NCBI GenBank assembly: GCA_028023455.1
Contig: JAQFVV010012422.1
Coordinates: 7,555,210-7,619,209, forward strand
DNA: 64,000 nt
Direction: 5' to 3'
DNA from: Epiperipatus broadwayi
Taxonomy: Eukaryota; Onychophora; Udeonychophora; Euonychophora; Peripatidae
This document shows, one piece after another, positions 24,717 to 36,565 of the stretch (its first letter is position 1; each line of letters begins with the position of its first letter). The notes beneath the pieces are model-generated. The model made no database searches. It was not told the DNA's origin and was given only the letters and a program-made list of their open reading frames with translations. The position numbers and the translations under genes were made by a program.

Positions 24717-24945
24717 AGGAGGGCTCAGTTGGTTAGAGTGTTACCTTAAAATTCAATACTCAAGAATCCAAAAGTCTATATTCAGTTCCCATGCTATTAT
24801 TATCACTGGACAGGCCAGTAATACCTGAAGAAGGGAGGAGAATAATATATCTTGAAATGTTATACATATACTAACCTGGTACTATTACTAACAGTTGAAT
24901 GTACTTTGAAAATTTAAATAGGGTTAAATTATTCCAAAGACATTC
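24717..24945 (+). mobile_element. tRNA-headed SINE/terminal unit (family T), right copy
   Basis: GGAGGGCTCAGTTGGTTAGA gives a clear A box. TTCAATACTCAAGAATCC follows, then a decayed B box (TATTCAGTTCCCATG), then the body CCAGTAATACCTGAAGAAGG, AGGAGAATAATATATCTTGA and ACTATTACTAACAGTTGAAT. It is the mirror image of the unit at 22440-22660. A further solo copy is at 34605-34830 and an inverted dimer at 35740-36112. Confidence 0.8.
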
Positions 24946-24989
24946 AATACTTTGTATTAGATTATGTAAATAGTCCAATATAAAAATAC

Positions 24990-25565
24990 AACTAATGACT
25001 GAGTACTTTGGTATGCTAAGGTATTTATGAAATTCCATGATTACAGTGCTGAAAAAGCTATGTAGATCAATCCAATGGATGAGTTAATGTCAGAATTAGG
25101 GAGCATAAAAATATCTTCAGTAAGAAGTTAAATAGATTAACTTTTACTTCATATTTTTTAAAAATTGGTCACAAACCTAATTTTGAAAATGATTAAATAC
25201 TGATTTGGAAAAATATGATTTGAGAACCAAGGAGTCGATTGAAATATTAAAAAGAGCAACTGGTTTAAATAAAGCTGATGAAGCATAACGTATTCCAGTC
25301 TTATGGAAACTACTTATTTTATCTTTTTCTTTTAACTTGAAAATCAATTAATAGTGAACTGAAGGAAATAAACATTTTGCTAATCCATGTATTCTGAATA
25401 ATCAATTATCAAATCTGTAAGTGATTATTTTTTACTTTACGCTCAATCTTGTTATTTGGGATCTAATAGCTTTTCTTTAAAAACTTGATCTTGGCAATGA
25501 TAAATGTTATTTCATTGAAACATCAGGAGTTAATACAAAATAATACCCAGTTTAGCCAAAAAAGA
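24990..25565 (+). pseudogene. Penelope-like element copy 3, 3' fragment
   Basis: Begins inside the GIY-YIG domain (VYEIP-like broken segment near 25030, then INQSNGVNVRIREH-like in shifted frames around 25070-25110). It continues SYFLKIGHKPNFEND and LIWKNMI, the typical C-terminal GH-x-ID/DF helix. The 3' tail from 25340 matches copy 1 (21000-21260) and copy 4 (37721-37930), ending around TACAAAATAATACCCAG. The 5' end abuts the family T unit. Confidence 0.7.
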
Positions 25566-25689
25566 CTTTATTTATATCATTTAATCATGAAAATATTATA
25601 TATATGTACATATGCATAAATTGATGAAAACCAGTCCTCTAATTGAAATATTAAAAAAAAACCAGTTATATAGATAAATAATTGTATTT

Positions 25690-28400
25690 TTATTTATTTA
25701 TTTATTTTTGTTCCCATCATCATCATCATTATCAACCATTATCAATCCACTGCAGGATGAAGGTCTCTCCAAGTTTAATCCATCTTCTCCGATCTTTAGC
25801 TTCTCTTCTCCACATCACCCCTGCACACTTTCTTATTTCATCCATCCATCTCACATGTGGTCTCTTTCTGGGTCTTTTACAATCTCTTGGAATCCAGTTT
25901 AAAATTTCAATTGTCCATCTATTATCATCTCTTCTAACAATATGTCCAGCCCAACTCCACTTCAATCTTTATTTTTTCAATGAGGTCAGTAACACCTTTT
26001 TTCTCTTACCCATGCATTACTTTATATCTTTCTTTTATTCCCAACATAATCTCTCCATACTTCTTTAGTGTCTGAAGTCTTCTCAGATCCATAAGTAAGA
26101 ACTGGTAAAACACATTTGTTAAAAACCTTCCTTTTCAAACACATAGCATATTTCCTTTTAGTATCAAGTTATTTCTACCAAAAGCACTCCAACCAAGTTT
26201 TTCTATATTATTCCTCCATTATGTTCCATCTGTATTAATAATCTGACCAAGGTATTTGTAACTGTTAACTTCTTCTAATTCATCATAATCAATCTTTATT
26301 TTCTATTTAGCAAATCGATTAAACATTACTTTAGACTTTTAAATTTATCTTTGTCCTACTTTCCTACTTTCATCTGATAATTCCTGCAACATTTCCTGCA
26401 GATCTGAAGCATTATTTAAAAACAACTACATCATCTGCGAAATCTAAATGACTTAAATAATTATCATTTACTTTCACTCCTTTATTTCCCATTTTATCCA
26501 CAGAATACTTATAGCATCTGTAAAAGTTTTAGATATGGAGTCACCTTTCTTCACCTTCTCAATGTTGACTTTCCCGTGTCATTTGTAATCTAATTGTCTG
26601 TTCATTTTTATAAATATTCTTTAAAATATGACAATATCCTGACTATACCTTGATGACTAATGCTTTAATCACTGAAGAAATGTTTATAGAATCAAATGCC
26701 TTTCATAATCTACAAATCCTAAGCATAATGGCACTCATTTCATTTCCTTTATAACTTCTCTCAATACCTGGATTGATTACTGTACTAAAACCACTTTTAA
26801 ACCCTTTTCTCTTGGTTGGTGGAAATCCAATGTTCTCTGTAGACGAGTAGTAATTATCTTGTAAAAATTTTATATAAAACTGATAAAAGGCTGATAGGTC
26901 TGTAATTTCTAATATCTTCTTTATCACCTTTTTTAAATATTAATATTATTACTGATTCTTCAATCATCCTTCTCTTTACATTTAGAATTTATATAACTTT
27001 GCTAAAAAATTTTCTATTTCTTCACCTCTTCTTTTAATATATCAATTATAATTCCATCATTACCTGGAGCCTTTTCTTTCTTCATACATTTAATTGCTTC
27101 TCACTTCTTCATTTAAAATTTGGCAATTTGGAAGATGTAATAGATATAGGAGGTACTTGTCTTTATTACTATATAATTCTTGATAAAAATCTTCTACCAA
27201 TTTCATGTCACCTCTCCTTTGTAATATTCTCTTTTTTCTTGCAGATATAAATTTTTACCAATACCAAAATTTTTTTAACGTAAGATTTATTTTCTTACAC
27301 TTTCTTGCTAGTTCAAGTTATACTTTCTTATTTTTCAACTCTTTTACCATTTTACAAAATTCAAGATTTCAATTTTTTTAAATTTTTATATCTTCATATT
27401 CTCTTTCCCATAAATTCTCTGTCTCGTAGAAATTTTATTCAATCTGTTTCTTTCTACCAGCTATCTTTGAGTTTCAAAAGGTATCAGTTATTTTTATTAA
27501 TTTTTCAAATCTGAATCTTTCAAAATTACTAATACTTGAAACCGATTTAGTTCTATTTAAATTATTAGAATGTTTCTGAAGATTAGGAATACAACTGTAA
27601 ATATTGTTTCTTAATAATTTTCTCTAGTTTTACATTACACTATCTTACACCTTACTAACCGTGACACTTCCTTTTAAATTTATTAAGAACATTACAATCT
27701 TGAAATATATTTCCTGTTAGTCAAATATATCCAATTCTACCTTCATTTGTCTTTTTTTCTTTTAAATTTTTCCAAAAAGAATTCATAATATAAATTTTTT
27801 TTCAAACCCAAAGTCTCCTCTCTCATTTCTATTACCATAACCAAAATTACCCACAGCACTTTCATCTTTCATTTTTTTCAATTCTAGCATTAAAGTCTCC
27901 CATAACAATTTTAATTTACTCTGACAAAAGCTTTTTTAATCCATATAAAAATCTTCTACTACTTCATCACTATAGAACTTTGGCATAACCTGAATTATCT
28001 GCATTTGGTATCTGATATTAAGTTGTATAACTAATCTTGCCACTCTGTCTGATACACCATCAATCTCCACAATATTGTTCTTCCACTTTTTATTTATAAT
28101 GAACCTTCCTCTCCACTTGTATTTCCAATATTTGTGCCTTTATAATAATATATGTCCACTTTTAAATCAATTGTCTCTTCACCTTTTCTTCTAACTTCAC
28201 AAGTCCATTAATGTCCCATTTAATATAAGAGAGTTCTTCTTCTAATTCTTGCAATCTTCCTTCACTTGAAAGTGATCTGCAGTTGTAAGTACCTAAATAA
28301 AAAGTCATCATCAAATGGCCCGGCTGGGCCCCAAAAAAATTATTTTCCCACCTCCCCTTCGGCCACCAACCGCTGCCTTGGTTGGTGACTTTACAGCCTC
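25690..28400 (-). pseudogene. RTE-type LINE, nearly full length, decayed
   Basis: Non-LTR retrotransposon with an apurinic-type endonuclease followed by a reverse transcriptase. On the - strand, a GC-rich 5' leader (28400-28310, GGCCGAAGGGGAGGTGGG and GGGGCCCAGCCGGGCC) precedes GTYNCRSLSSEGRLQELEE and IKWDI (about 28290-28200), the start of the endonuclease. The RT has KGFKSGFST near 26800. The C-terminus is intact for 77 codons: SWAGHIVRRDDNRWT, RPRKRPHVRWMDEIRK and DRRRWIKLGETFI (25965-25732), the signature end of RTE/BovB-like ORFs. A microsatellite-like ATCATCATC tail follows. Frameshifts and stops occur throughout. Confidence 0.85.
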
Positions 28401-28992
28401 CTGGGAATAAGGGCTTTTATTTTGTCTGTCATAATTGTATATATGTATTGGGAAAATATTTATCATTTACACAAACATTCATTCTGCCTTATCAGGCACT
28501 GAGAAGAAAAACCATGGTGTTTCTTAATCTTAAACTCAGAGGTAAAAAGCCAATAAACTCACCACGCTGTTTGGTGAGCAGCCTTATCCATGATACTATA
28601 TGAATAATCACATAGTAATAACAGCTGCAACCAAGACGTATGGAGTGGACATTAGGAATTTGCCCCCTGTTCCTTTAAGGCCCAAGAGGAATCAAAAAGT
28701 CTCCCTTCAGTTAATACCAAAGATTCTGAAATTTTTTTATGAAGAAAAATTATAAGACCTATTAGAATGTTATTTAGCTTTTTGTTTGAAAGAATAATAG
28801 TTAATCTACAATCATATAAACAAATTTTTGCTGGATTGAGCATATGAAATGGATGTTGGGTAACAAAATTTCTAAAGAAATTATTTTATGGTAAACTTCA
28901 GCATAGTTTTCAATAATAAATGCTTTAATTAAGAGGATATGACTGAAAATAGAATGCAATAATGATCCACAATGAAATAAGACATTGAAGCT
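28401..28992. other. no gene recognised
   Basis: Moderately AT-rich. Open frames at 28382-28603 and 28652-28843 show no domain. The first may be further 5' leader of the LINE on the opposite strand. Confidence 0.35.
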
Positions 28993-29152
28993 AATGAATA
29001 ATATTTCTGTAGTGAAAATTTTAACTTCATCATTCTCATGCAAGATAGGGATTGGTTTTTATCTATTTTTAACATCCTGTAGGATAGAAGCCAATTCCTA
29101 CCACATGTGAGAGAAATGTAGTGAAAATTACACTACAGAAATATTATTCATT
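28993..29152. repeat. foldback repeat, about 70-bp arms
   Basis: AATGAATAATATTTCTGTAG on the left is exactly matched in inverse by CTACAGAAATATTATTCATT on the right. Inner arms (CATTCTCATG..., GGGATTGG...) are diverged. There is a short loop around TTTTTAACATCC. Confidence 0.8.
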
Positions 29153-29599
29153 AAGTAATAATCTCTAGTCTAATGAACTAGTAATAAAAATTATTAATTA
29201 GGCATTGAAGTCTTCCAAAAAGAGAATACTGTAAGATAAGTTAAAAGAAAGAATCAAGTGGTGCCAAATAAAAAGAGGAGCATAATAAAAGGTGACAAGT
29301 TTTAGCATATCAGTGAATTATAGATTATACTTCACTTTTATGAAATGTAATAAATCGTAAGTAGAGTCTAAGATGCAGCTGAAGAGAAGTTTATGAATTT
29401 GAAAAACAAAATTAAGGTTAAGCACTTTTGAGAACATATTTTACTGCTCTCATATTCAAACCTGTAAAATGTTATAAGATAGTGGAAAAGATGTGGGAGT
29501 TTGTTTATGCATATCAGAGAATATTTAAATTTATGTAAAATAGAAACATGTTGTTAGAATCAGAGAGACCATTTTCCGAAGAGGGGAAGGGTGAATCTT

Positions 29600-30090
29600 T
29601 ATGGTTGATGGAATGTGTGGAGTTATCTATATATATTATGCCTCTCTGCTCTTCCATCTGAAGTTCTCTTGATATATTGAGTAACTGTAGAGGATGGGAT
29701 GAAGAGATGTCCTGTTGATTTCTGATTCTTGAGAAAGACAGCTATACTCTGGCTTGGCTGCAGTTTTTGTTTTATATGCTGCAACTCATGTGAACAAAGA
29801 TGCCTGATCCCCTGTAATAGACATTTGCATCCTATCTGGGGGCATTGGGTCCCATATCATGTGAGCAGTGAGATCAGATTCCTAAGTCTATCCTTTGAGT
29901 TGTTCAAGAGTCAGAAGGGGAGGTGTTCTCATATCCAAGGCTCCTCACTGATGAAAGCCCCAAGTTAGAAACTAATCTGTGCAATATTAGAAGAGTAGTC
30001 ACTAGATAGGGATTTTATGCACAAATTTTCTGGCATCCATTGATTGCTAAGGCTAGGTGGCACTACTATATGGAGTGCTTACTACATTGT
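29600..30090 (+). repeat. FB2-family copy, long form
   Basis: The last 170 bp (CAAGGCTCCTCACTGATGAA, then TAGATAGGGATTTTATGCAC and GGCATCCATTGATTGCTAAG, TGGCACTACTATATGGAG) match one arm of the hairpin at 48170-48482 and, inverted, the insert at 14287-14493. Upstream, 29600-29930 is GC-richer and may be a longer internal part of this family (GCTGCAACTCATGTGAAC and others). No protein is evident. The 79-codon frame at 29729 spans the repeat and is not a gene. Confidence 0.6.
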
Positions 30091-30154
30091 GAAGCAAGCA
30101 AATTTTTTATAATCTTTAATTAAGTAAATAATAAATACATTATCATGCAAAATG

Positions 30155-30300
30155 TCCAGTGTGGTTTAATGTAGTGGTAGAGATCAAGATTCTGGAGCAT
30201 AACATCCTTGATTTGATTCCAGTTCTGGCATTTTTGGCACTCAAAATTCTTACAAACTCTTGAGCAATAAAATCATTCTTTTTTTTTTTTAATTTTATAT
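30155..30300 (+). mobile_element. tRNA-derived SINE (family S3)
   Basis: GTGGTTTAATGTAGTGGTAG (A-box-like) followed 35 bp later by TTGATTTGATTCCAGTTC (B box), then a short body with AATTCTTACAAACTCTTGAG and an oligo-T at 30278-30290. It is a single copy here and unlike families S1 and S2. A tRNA pseudogene is an alternative. Confidence 0.55.
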
Positions 30301-30986
30301 AAAAAAAATTCAAATCAATAATCAGATAGCTTTAACACTTTGAAGCTAATATCTACTCCTGAGTAAGAAAAGAATGGTTTGTGCTTCCATCTTTAGAAAT
30401 TTATTATGGAATAAAAAGAGAAAATATGGGTTTAATGATTTATTTAATAGAATTTGTAATTTCATGCATGATTGCTCTTACTATCTTTAGTATATCACCA
30501 TTTTTAATACTATAAACTGAACCATGGTACACTTTTTTTAACAGCCTAGATACATTTGGCATTCCTTTCAAACATGCAGTAGTTGTTTGGTGAAATGCTG
30601 TGAATATCCACTGATGAAATAAATTTAAGAATCTGTTAGCTGAATAAATTAACATCATTATAATAGTAAGAATATTGAATATTCATCTACTCTAGGGCTC
30701 TGGTAGTCTATAAAATGACTGAAATAATGGATGTTTTAAAATAATCAAGTAATACTTGCCAATTTCACTTAGACCTGTTTTTTGAATATTAAAACATTAC
30801 ATGACACAAAATGGCTCAACAAAATAACCATGGCATTTTCCTGCCAAAACATCAGCTTTTAAATATATTAAACCTATTAGAAACCTTTAATGGATAGAAC
30901 AGATATGCTGTTAAAGTATCCAAATTAATATTTTTATATTGCATATGGAATTGAACTGCATTTTTAGATTCCCCTCTTTTTTTTTT

Positions 30987-31051
30987 AATGCGTAAGCTTG
31001 CGGTTAAGACCTGTAGAGGTCCCTACTTTCGCATTTTTAACCGCACAAGCT
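30987..31051. other. compact multi-stem inverted repeat
   Basis: AATGCG (30988) can pair with CGCATT (31029); AGCTTGCGGTTAA (30995-31007) can pair with TTAACCGCACAAGCT (31038-31051); between them GACCT-GTAG-AGGTC is a perfect small hairpin. The first two pairings overlap in order, so they are alternative or pseudoknot-like. It follows a T10 run. Function unknown. Confidence 0.5.
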
Positions 31052-31084
31052 CTAGGTTTATTGCCTTAGTAAATATTAATTAGT

Positions 31085-31350
31085 AAGTAGGGGAAAATTA
31101 TGAAGTGGATTTTCCACTTAGTAAGTGATATATATAAAGCAATAAATCATGAACTGGATCTTCAACTTTTTAAGGAAGAATATAAACAGTTAATCTTGAA
31201 TCTTCAGCTTAGTGAATTTCATGTCTAACCAGCATCTGTGAACTGAATCTTCAGTCTGGTAAGTAAGCATAAAAACTGAACTTTGAATTATATCTTCAGC
31301 TATATTAATAAAGGAGCATATAACTACTGAGTTATCTGATTTTTCTACTT
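31085..31350 (+). repeat. degenerate tandem repeat, about 48-bp unit, 5-6 copies
   Basis: The word 'TGAACTG.ATCTTCAGCTT' with variants recurs at about 31098, 31147, 31197, 31241 and 31285, each followed by (T)AGTAAGT and ATATAAA-like sequence. The array ends about 110 bp before ZP exon A. Confidence 0.65.
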
Positions 31351-31462
31351 AATAAATGAAATATGCATTTTTATTTTTAAAAAAATATTTAATTGAAACT
31401 TAAAATTAATTTAGACGTTTTTTGTTATTTAAATACATATTCAATATTATTTTAATTTTTAG

Positions 31463-31602
31463 GGAAATGGAACCTATTCGAGCTCTGTTACCATTCAGCA
31501 TCACCCTTACGTTATTCGACTTGGAGACATGAATGTTGATCTAACTTGTAATTATGATTTACCGGAACAAGTTCTGGTAAAGGGAATTGGTGTTCCAAGC
31601 GT
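31463..31602 (+). CDS. ZP-domain protein, exon A (partial gene)
   Basis: Internal exon of a zona pellucida domain protein. ZP domains polymerise extracellular matrix at apical surfaces; arthropod relatives shape cuticle. The only frame open throughout reads GNGTYSSSVTIQHHPY, then GDMNVDLTCNYD and VKGIGVPS, matching the end of a ZP-N subdomain: beta strands, the IQHHP segment and one Cys before NYD. A TTTTTAG acceptor precedes it and GT-GTAAGC closes it, leaving phase 2, which the next exon completes to Val. No start codon is visible, so at least one 5' exon with the first ZP-N cysteines is expected upstream. I could not find it within 31 kb; a very long first intron or an exon off the window is possible. 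GC and codon use stand out from the AT-rich flanks. The family assignment is firm; the orthologue is not identified. Confidence 0.85.
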
Positions 31603-33679
31603 GTAAGCTATAATTAATTTTGATTATATAGAAGAGTATTAACATTTCATGCCATAATATAATTTTTTAAACTTTTGTTTATTCTATACACTCTGAAATA
31701 TCTTTTTACATATTTTTAAATGACCCAACATTTCAACCGTTATATTATTAGGCATTATTAGAATTCATATTTTAGGTTTTGCGCATGTAAATTTTTATAC
31801 TGATTTTAATTATTATACTAATAGGCTATTATTAAATCGAAATTATCTTCACATGTTAAAATAATTTGTGATAAGTAATGATAAACAACTTTTGATAGCA
31901 ATTATTAAATTATCTTTTAGCCATTGTAATTCATTGCCTAATTTTCAATCTGACTTGAGAAGATAACAAGCACACATATGTATTATATTTAAATAGTATC
32001 GTAAATGATAACATGCACACATATGTATTATATTAAAATAGTATCATAAATTGTATATAAAAAAACTCCATATTACAGAATCAATTGATTTTTGATAATT
32101 ATATAATGTATCATACTTGTAATCAAAGTTTTAAGCAATATATGCAAGTGTTAGTGAAAGCTAATATTATAGATAAACAATTGTGAAATTAGGGTGGTGA
32201 TAAAAATATATCTTCACGTTGTGCCTTAACGAAACTATTTGTAGTTGAAAGTACAAAAAAGACTTGAATATTTTTCACTGTTAAAGTTAAAAACATTAAA
32301 AGAATGGAAGTACATTTTAAATAAAAATGTCAGTCTATGACAGGAGGAATGAATACATGACTAATGGTGTTGAACTTTTAGAAGTTATTAAACCAGGCAA
32401 ATCATACTTGTTGATGGCATTCTAAGGTTTTCTGACAACAAAGTCAAGAGTCATCATCAGCAATCAAGTATCAATCTGTTGTTTAAATAGAATTACTTAA
32501 AACATATGAGCTGTGATGAAGTGTACACAAAGTGCCTTCCTGTGCAAGATAGATCTTAACATATCTTACCACAATATTTCACCCATTAGTGTTAAACATG
32601 GTACGTTTTAATGTTATAAACTTATTTCATAAATAGTTTTTAGACATAACATGTTCTTTGCATGACAAGGATCACAACATTTCTTGCCATTAAAGATTAA
32701 TGTGGCTTCTATGACAACCTGAAGCTTCACTGATATCTTTCAATAAAATTCAATGAGATTATTATGATGAATTTGCATTTCAAAGATAATAAGAGTGTGC
32801 ACCCCATCCTCATTAATTCACCAATTTATTGATTGAGTAGATACTCGACATTAAGATTTTTCATTCTATGACTTCTACTGAAGCACTCTGGCAAGACTTC
32901 AAATTTTTTTCTGACAAATGGACTTTAAAAAAACTCTCTAAGACTTACAAACATATAAACAAATTACATTTAAATTTCACAGCCAATAAATTAAAAACAT
33001 CATATAATATCAAAGTCCATCTATATACAAGTGGAAAAATGAATCTATTTTTTATTTGCCATATAACTTCTTATAAAGCCCATATATCTGAATAAGATAC
33101 TAGCAAAGGTGAAATTTAAGTAAATTAAGATATTAGTGCACATTCACTTGGTTCAGTCAATATTTAAATATCTGAGGCAGGTTTAATTTCTAATTATTTT
33201 TAATAAACATGCAAACAACCATCATAGCAAAACTTGTATAAAAACCAAATGTTTTAACGCTGTTAAACTGTCAACTATGTAAACAAATTACATAGCAACC
33301 TGTATTCAAATTAACTAGCCTATAAAGTCACAATGAAGTTATTGTCTTATTTTTGTATATAATCATTAATTTAGCATTTTCCCCGAGGTTATTAGAAAAA
33401 TTAGAAAATAAATCTGCAGTGTATATTTAAATATTGGTCAATCAAGAGAAGCTAACATCATCTTAATTTATTTAAATTTCATTCTTATTGGTATTATTGT
33501 CTGATCATGAAGTCTATATAAAAACTTATAAAATAAAATTAGATTTACTTTTCATTGTGTATTTGTAATCTTTTAATACTAGGTGGCAGTGTGAATTTAT
33601 TGACAGAATAACTTAAATGTAGATTATGTAATTTATTTATGCAGTTGCTTAATTTAATGGCAGTAACTTTATTTGTTTT

Positions 33680-34485
33680 TTATATATATATAAAGCAGTT
33701 TGTAATTTGCTTTTGCTGAATATTTCTTGTATATGTAATTAGAAGGATTTGATCAGGATTTCTCAGTATATTCATTGTCCACTCCATCTTAAGAATCTGA
33801 TACACATGGCCAGATTCATGTGAAAAAGATAATATATTTTGTGCAGAACCAACACTCATCAGCTGGGACAGATCATAATATCCCACCCATATATACAATC
33901 ATGTTCAGTTTATATTAAGATAGCAATTTCTCAAACTTTAATGCACAGGCTTCAACCATTCATTTCATTGTGTAACCAAAGATGGAACACTCAAAACCCT
34001 TATTGAATTTGATATTGTAGTCATACCCATGTAGACATTACATCAATCTAATCCCTCATTTTACTGGATTATAATATCCATATATATTAGTAGTAGAGGA
34101 ATGGGCTGAACTTATACTAAGATATAATGTAATTCTAAAGCAATATGTAATTTTCTTAATCTAAATATTTATATATATGTAATTAGAAGGATTTGAACTC
34201 AGGATTTTTCAATATATTCATCTTCCACTCCATCTTAAGCAACCTATACCCTTCACATACATGTGAAAAAGATACATGATTCCCAATATATGTATTTTTG
34301 TACAGGATCAGCTCTCATTAATTGGGCCAGATCATAATCTTCGACACACATATACAATCAGTGTTCAGTTTATATTAAGATAGCAATTCCTCAACGTGTG
34401 TATTGGATTTGATATTGTAGCCATATCCATATAGACATTATGTCAATCTAATCCTTCATATTATCAAATCATTATGTATCCATAT
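33680..34485 (-). repeat. two tandem half copies of FB1
   Basis: 33700-33990 and 34180-34480 both run TATATGTAATTAGAAGGATT, TTTCTCAGTATATTCAT or similar, TGTGAAAAAGATA, CTCATCAGCTGGGACAGATC and AGTTTATATTAAGATAGCAA. They are direct repeats of one FB1 arm, both in ZP intron A-B. Each lacks its inverted partner. Confidence 0.7.
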
Positions 34486-34529
34486 ATATTAATAGTTCAA
34501 CCTATCCCTCTACTTATTGGTGAGAGTCC

Positions 34530-34830
34530 TATGAATAAGGTTAATGAAGAGAAAAATCAGAACTCTCATATATATATATGAAGTTTCTACTGATTTTCCT
34601 TCTGCAGAATAATGACCTAATTGGTTAGAGTGACACCTTAAAATTCAATATTCACAAAATCTAAAGATCCAGGTTCGATTCCCATGTTAATACTATACCT
34701 TGCCATGCAGGTAACACCTGAAGAAAAAAGGAGTGTAATACCATTTGAAGCTTTCGTGTTATATACTATGACATTACTAACAATTGAGCGTATTTAAAAA
34801 GTTTAAATAAAGTTTGAATGTTTCTGAAGA
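34530..34830 (+). mobile_element. family T unit, solo copy
   Basis: TAATGACCTAATTGGTTAGA (A box), TTCAATATTCACAAAATC, then CAGGTTCGATTCCCATG, an intact B box, then GGTAACACCTGAAGAAAAAA and ACATTACTAACAATTGAGCG. The 70 bp before it (AAATCAGAACTCTCATA... to ...CTGATTTTCCTTCTGCAG) correspond to the inner inverted segment of PLE copy 2 (24640-24710). The solo unit is therefore the whole terminal repeat of that element, not just the tRNA part. Confidence 0.75.
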
Positions 34831-35241
34831 CAGATGATACAAAAAACTGAATGGTCACTTTGAAAGTTAAGCGCCAGTAATCTCTGAGTTAAGTTTCGAT
34901 TAAAGAATTTTTATCTTTTAAATCCACCACCCTAACTCTCTGCTAAATCACACCGAACATTTCTAAAATGAAATTAGAAACTTTTAAATAAACTCTGTCA
35001 TGAGTTGTTCTAATATGTTTAATGATTTAATAATAATCTTTAATATAAAATTTAACAAAACCCTACACATAACCCTACATCTAAATCAATTAAGCTTTTT
35101 TGCCTAAAGCGTGTTTGAAAAGCACTCAGTTTCGTGCAGAGATTAAATAAGACAATAAGGAAATTACTTTTATTTAATCACTATAATTTTAATTGTTAAT
35201 AACGATTTAAATTTTATCAATGTTAATGTATGTTGTTTTAG

Positions 35242-35378
35242 GAAAAGCAATCGAACTGCGACAAACTCTGTACCAACACCTCGTGCCACTCTGAGAATCA
35301 CAAATGTGCATGGAGAAGATGTATCATCAGTCAGACTGGGAGAGAAAGTTTACCTAAAGATAGAAACAAATGATAGCA
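35242..35378 (+). CDS. ZP-domain protein, exon B
   Basis: Second recognised exon of the ZP gene. The acceptor is TTGTTTTAG. One base completes the Val codon left by the previous exon, then the frame reads KSNRTATNSVPTPRATLRI, TNVHGEDVSSVRLGEKVYLK and IETNDSS. This is the linker between ZP-N and ZP-C followed by the first ZP-C strands; the pattern V-R-L-G-E-K-V-Y-L-K-I-E is the usual 'G..V.L...' start of ZP-C. NRT is a possible N-glycosylation site. The donor is A-GTAAGT, leaving phase 1. The preceding intron is 3.6 kb and holds SINE and foldback fragments. Read-through of the donor would meet a stop within two codons. Confidence 0.85.
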
Positions 35379-35739
35379 GTAAGTAAGAGCTAAAACTTGT
35401 TATATTTAATATTTTATTAATGATATCTCTTAAACAAAACATTAAATACAATCAAATCGACATCGACTGACAATCATATTAATAACATTTCTCTAGAATG
35501 ATTTATTATCTGTTTTCTTATTCAGGCTGCTTAAAGATACTTTTATTATTGTGATAATAGAGTGCATCTGATTCATTTCCTCTTCTGTCACATCTATCTA
35601 TCCAATCATTATATACTTTTCTCATAAATTACATATACTTTTGTATACATACACACGTGTATATGGGTGTGTATATATATATAATTGTATGTTAGAAACT
35701 ATTTTTTAGAAGGGGGGACTATTTTTATTTTTCCAAATA

Positions 35740-36112
35740 CATTTAGCTATTAATAATATTACATAGGTAAGTATAGAACAGCAATATTTTTCCCTCTCCT
35801 GTTCAGCTGATTCTGATCTGATCAGTTGCGGTCTAGCACAGGAATTGAACTGATTACTTTTATATTCTTGAATACTGAATTTAAAGTGATACTATAACCA
35901 AATGAGATATTCTTCCAAATGTAAATTGGTTAGAGCTGCATCTTAACGTTAACCATTCTTGTGTGACACTAGTTAGAATCCTGGTGTTAGACTGACATTG
36001 ATTAGACCAACAACACCTGAAGAAGAGAAGAAAAATACCATGCAAAACACTGTGATCTGTACCCACCTGTTTGTTATTATTTAAAATTAAATGTATTTGG
36101 GAAGATATAATA
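35740..36112. mobile_element. family T inverted dimer, 360 bp after ZP exon B
   Basis: The left half (35740-35917) is a - strand unit (TTGGTTATAGTATCACTTTA, AATTCAGTATTCAAGAATAT, TTCAATTCCTGTGC). The right half (35918-36112) is a + strand unit (AATTGGTTAGAGCTGCATCT, AACACCTGAAGAAGAGAAGA). Their tRNA heads meet at the centre with almost no spacer, so transcription through the intron would give a hairpin of about 180-bp arms. Confidence 0.7.
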
Positions 36113-36165
36113 AAGTTTTAAATTTCATAAAAACATTTATAATTCCAAGTATATTTTACGTACCT

Positions 36166-36565
36166 GAAATCTAGATGTAATGTAGGAGATTTGAACACAG
36201 ACTTTCAAGCTCCCTTCAGCCATCCACTCTGATTTAAAGTCAACATGGGCATGACAGTAATATTGGCATTAACAATGGATTTGGGTGCTCCATCGTCAGA
36301 TTTTCAATGATATGGATGGCTGAAGAATTGGAAGATGGTATAGATTGAACCCTGTCCATTAAAGTTTGAAGATTTGTTATCTTAATATAAGTTGAGCACT
36401 GATTATATATATGGTTAGGAGATGATGATTTGGACCAACTGATGAGTGCTGGTTCAGCACAAAATACATATATTGGAGATCATTTATCTTTTTCACATGT
36501 GTGTGATCATGTGTATCGCTTGTATGAGAGAGTGAATGGCTGAAAGGACGTGAAAATCTGTGTTA
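36166..36565. repeat. FB1 copy, partly deleted left arm
   Basis: Left tip GGAGATTTGAACACAGACTT and TTCAGCCATCCACTCT (36185-36232). About 110 bp of unrelated or diverged sequence follows, then the full right arm from CATTAAAGTTTGAAGATTTG to GAGTGAATGGCTGAAAGGAC. It lies in ZP intron B-C. Confidence 0.65.

Noticed and set aside
25682-26068. Long + strand frame of 128 codons
   Set aside because: Antisense shadow of the RTE LINE C-terminus, which is clearly coded on the - strand.
32868-33095. 75-codon frame in ZP intron A-B
   Set aside because: Lysine/asparagine-rich, no similarity to any family I know and no splice sites in frame.
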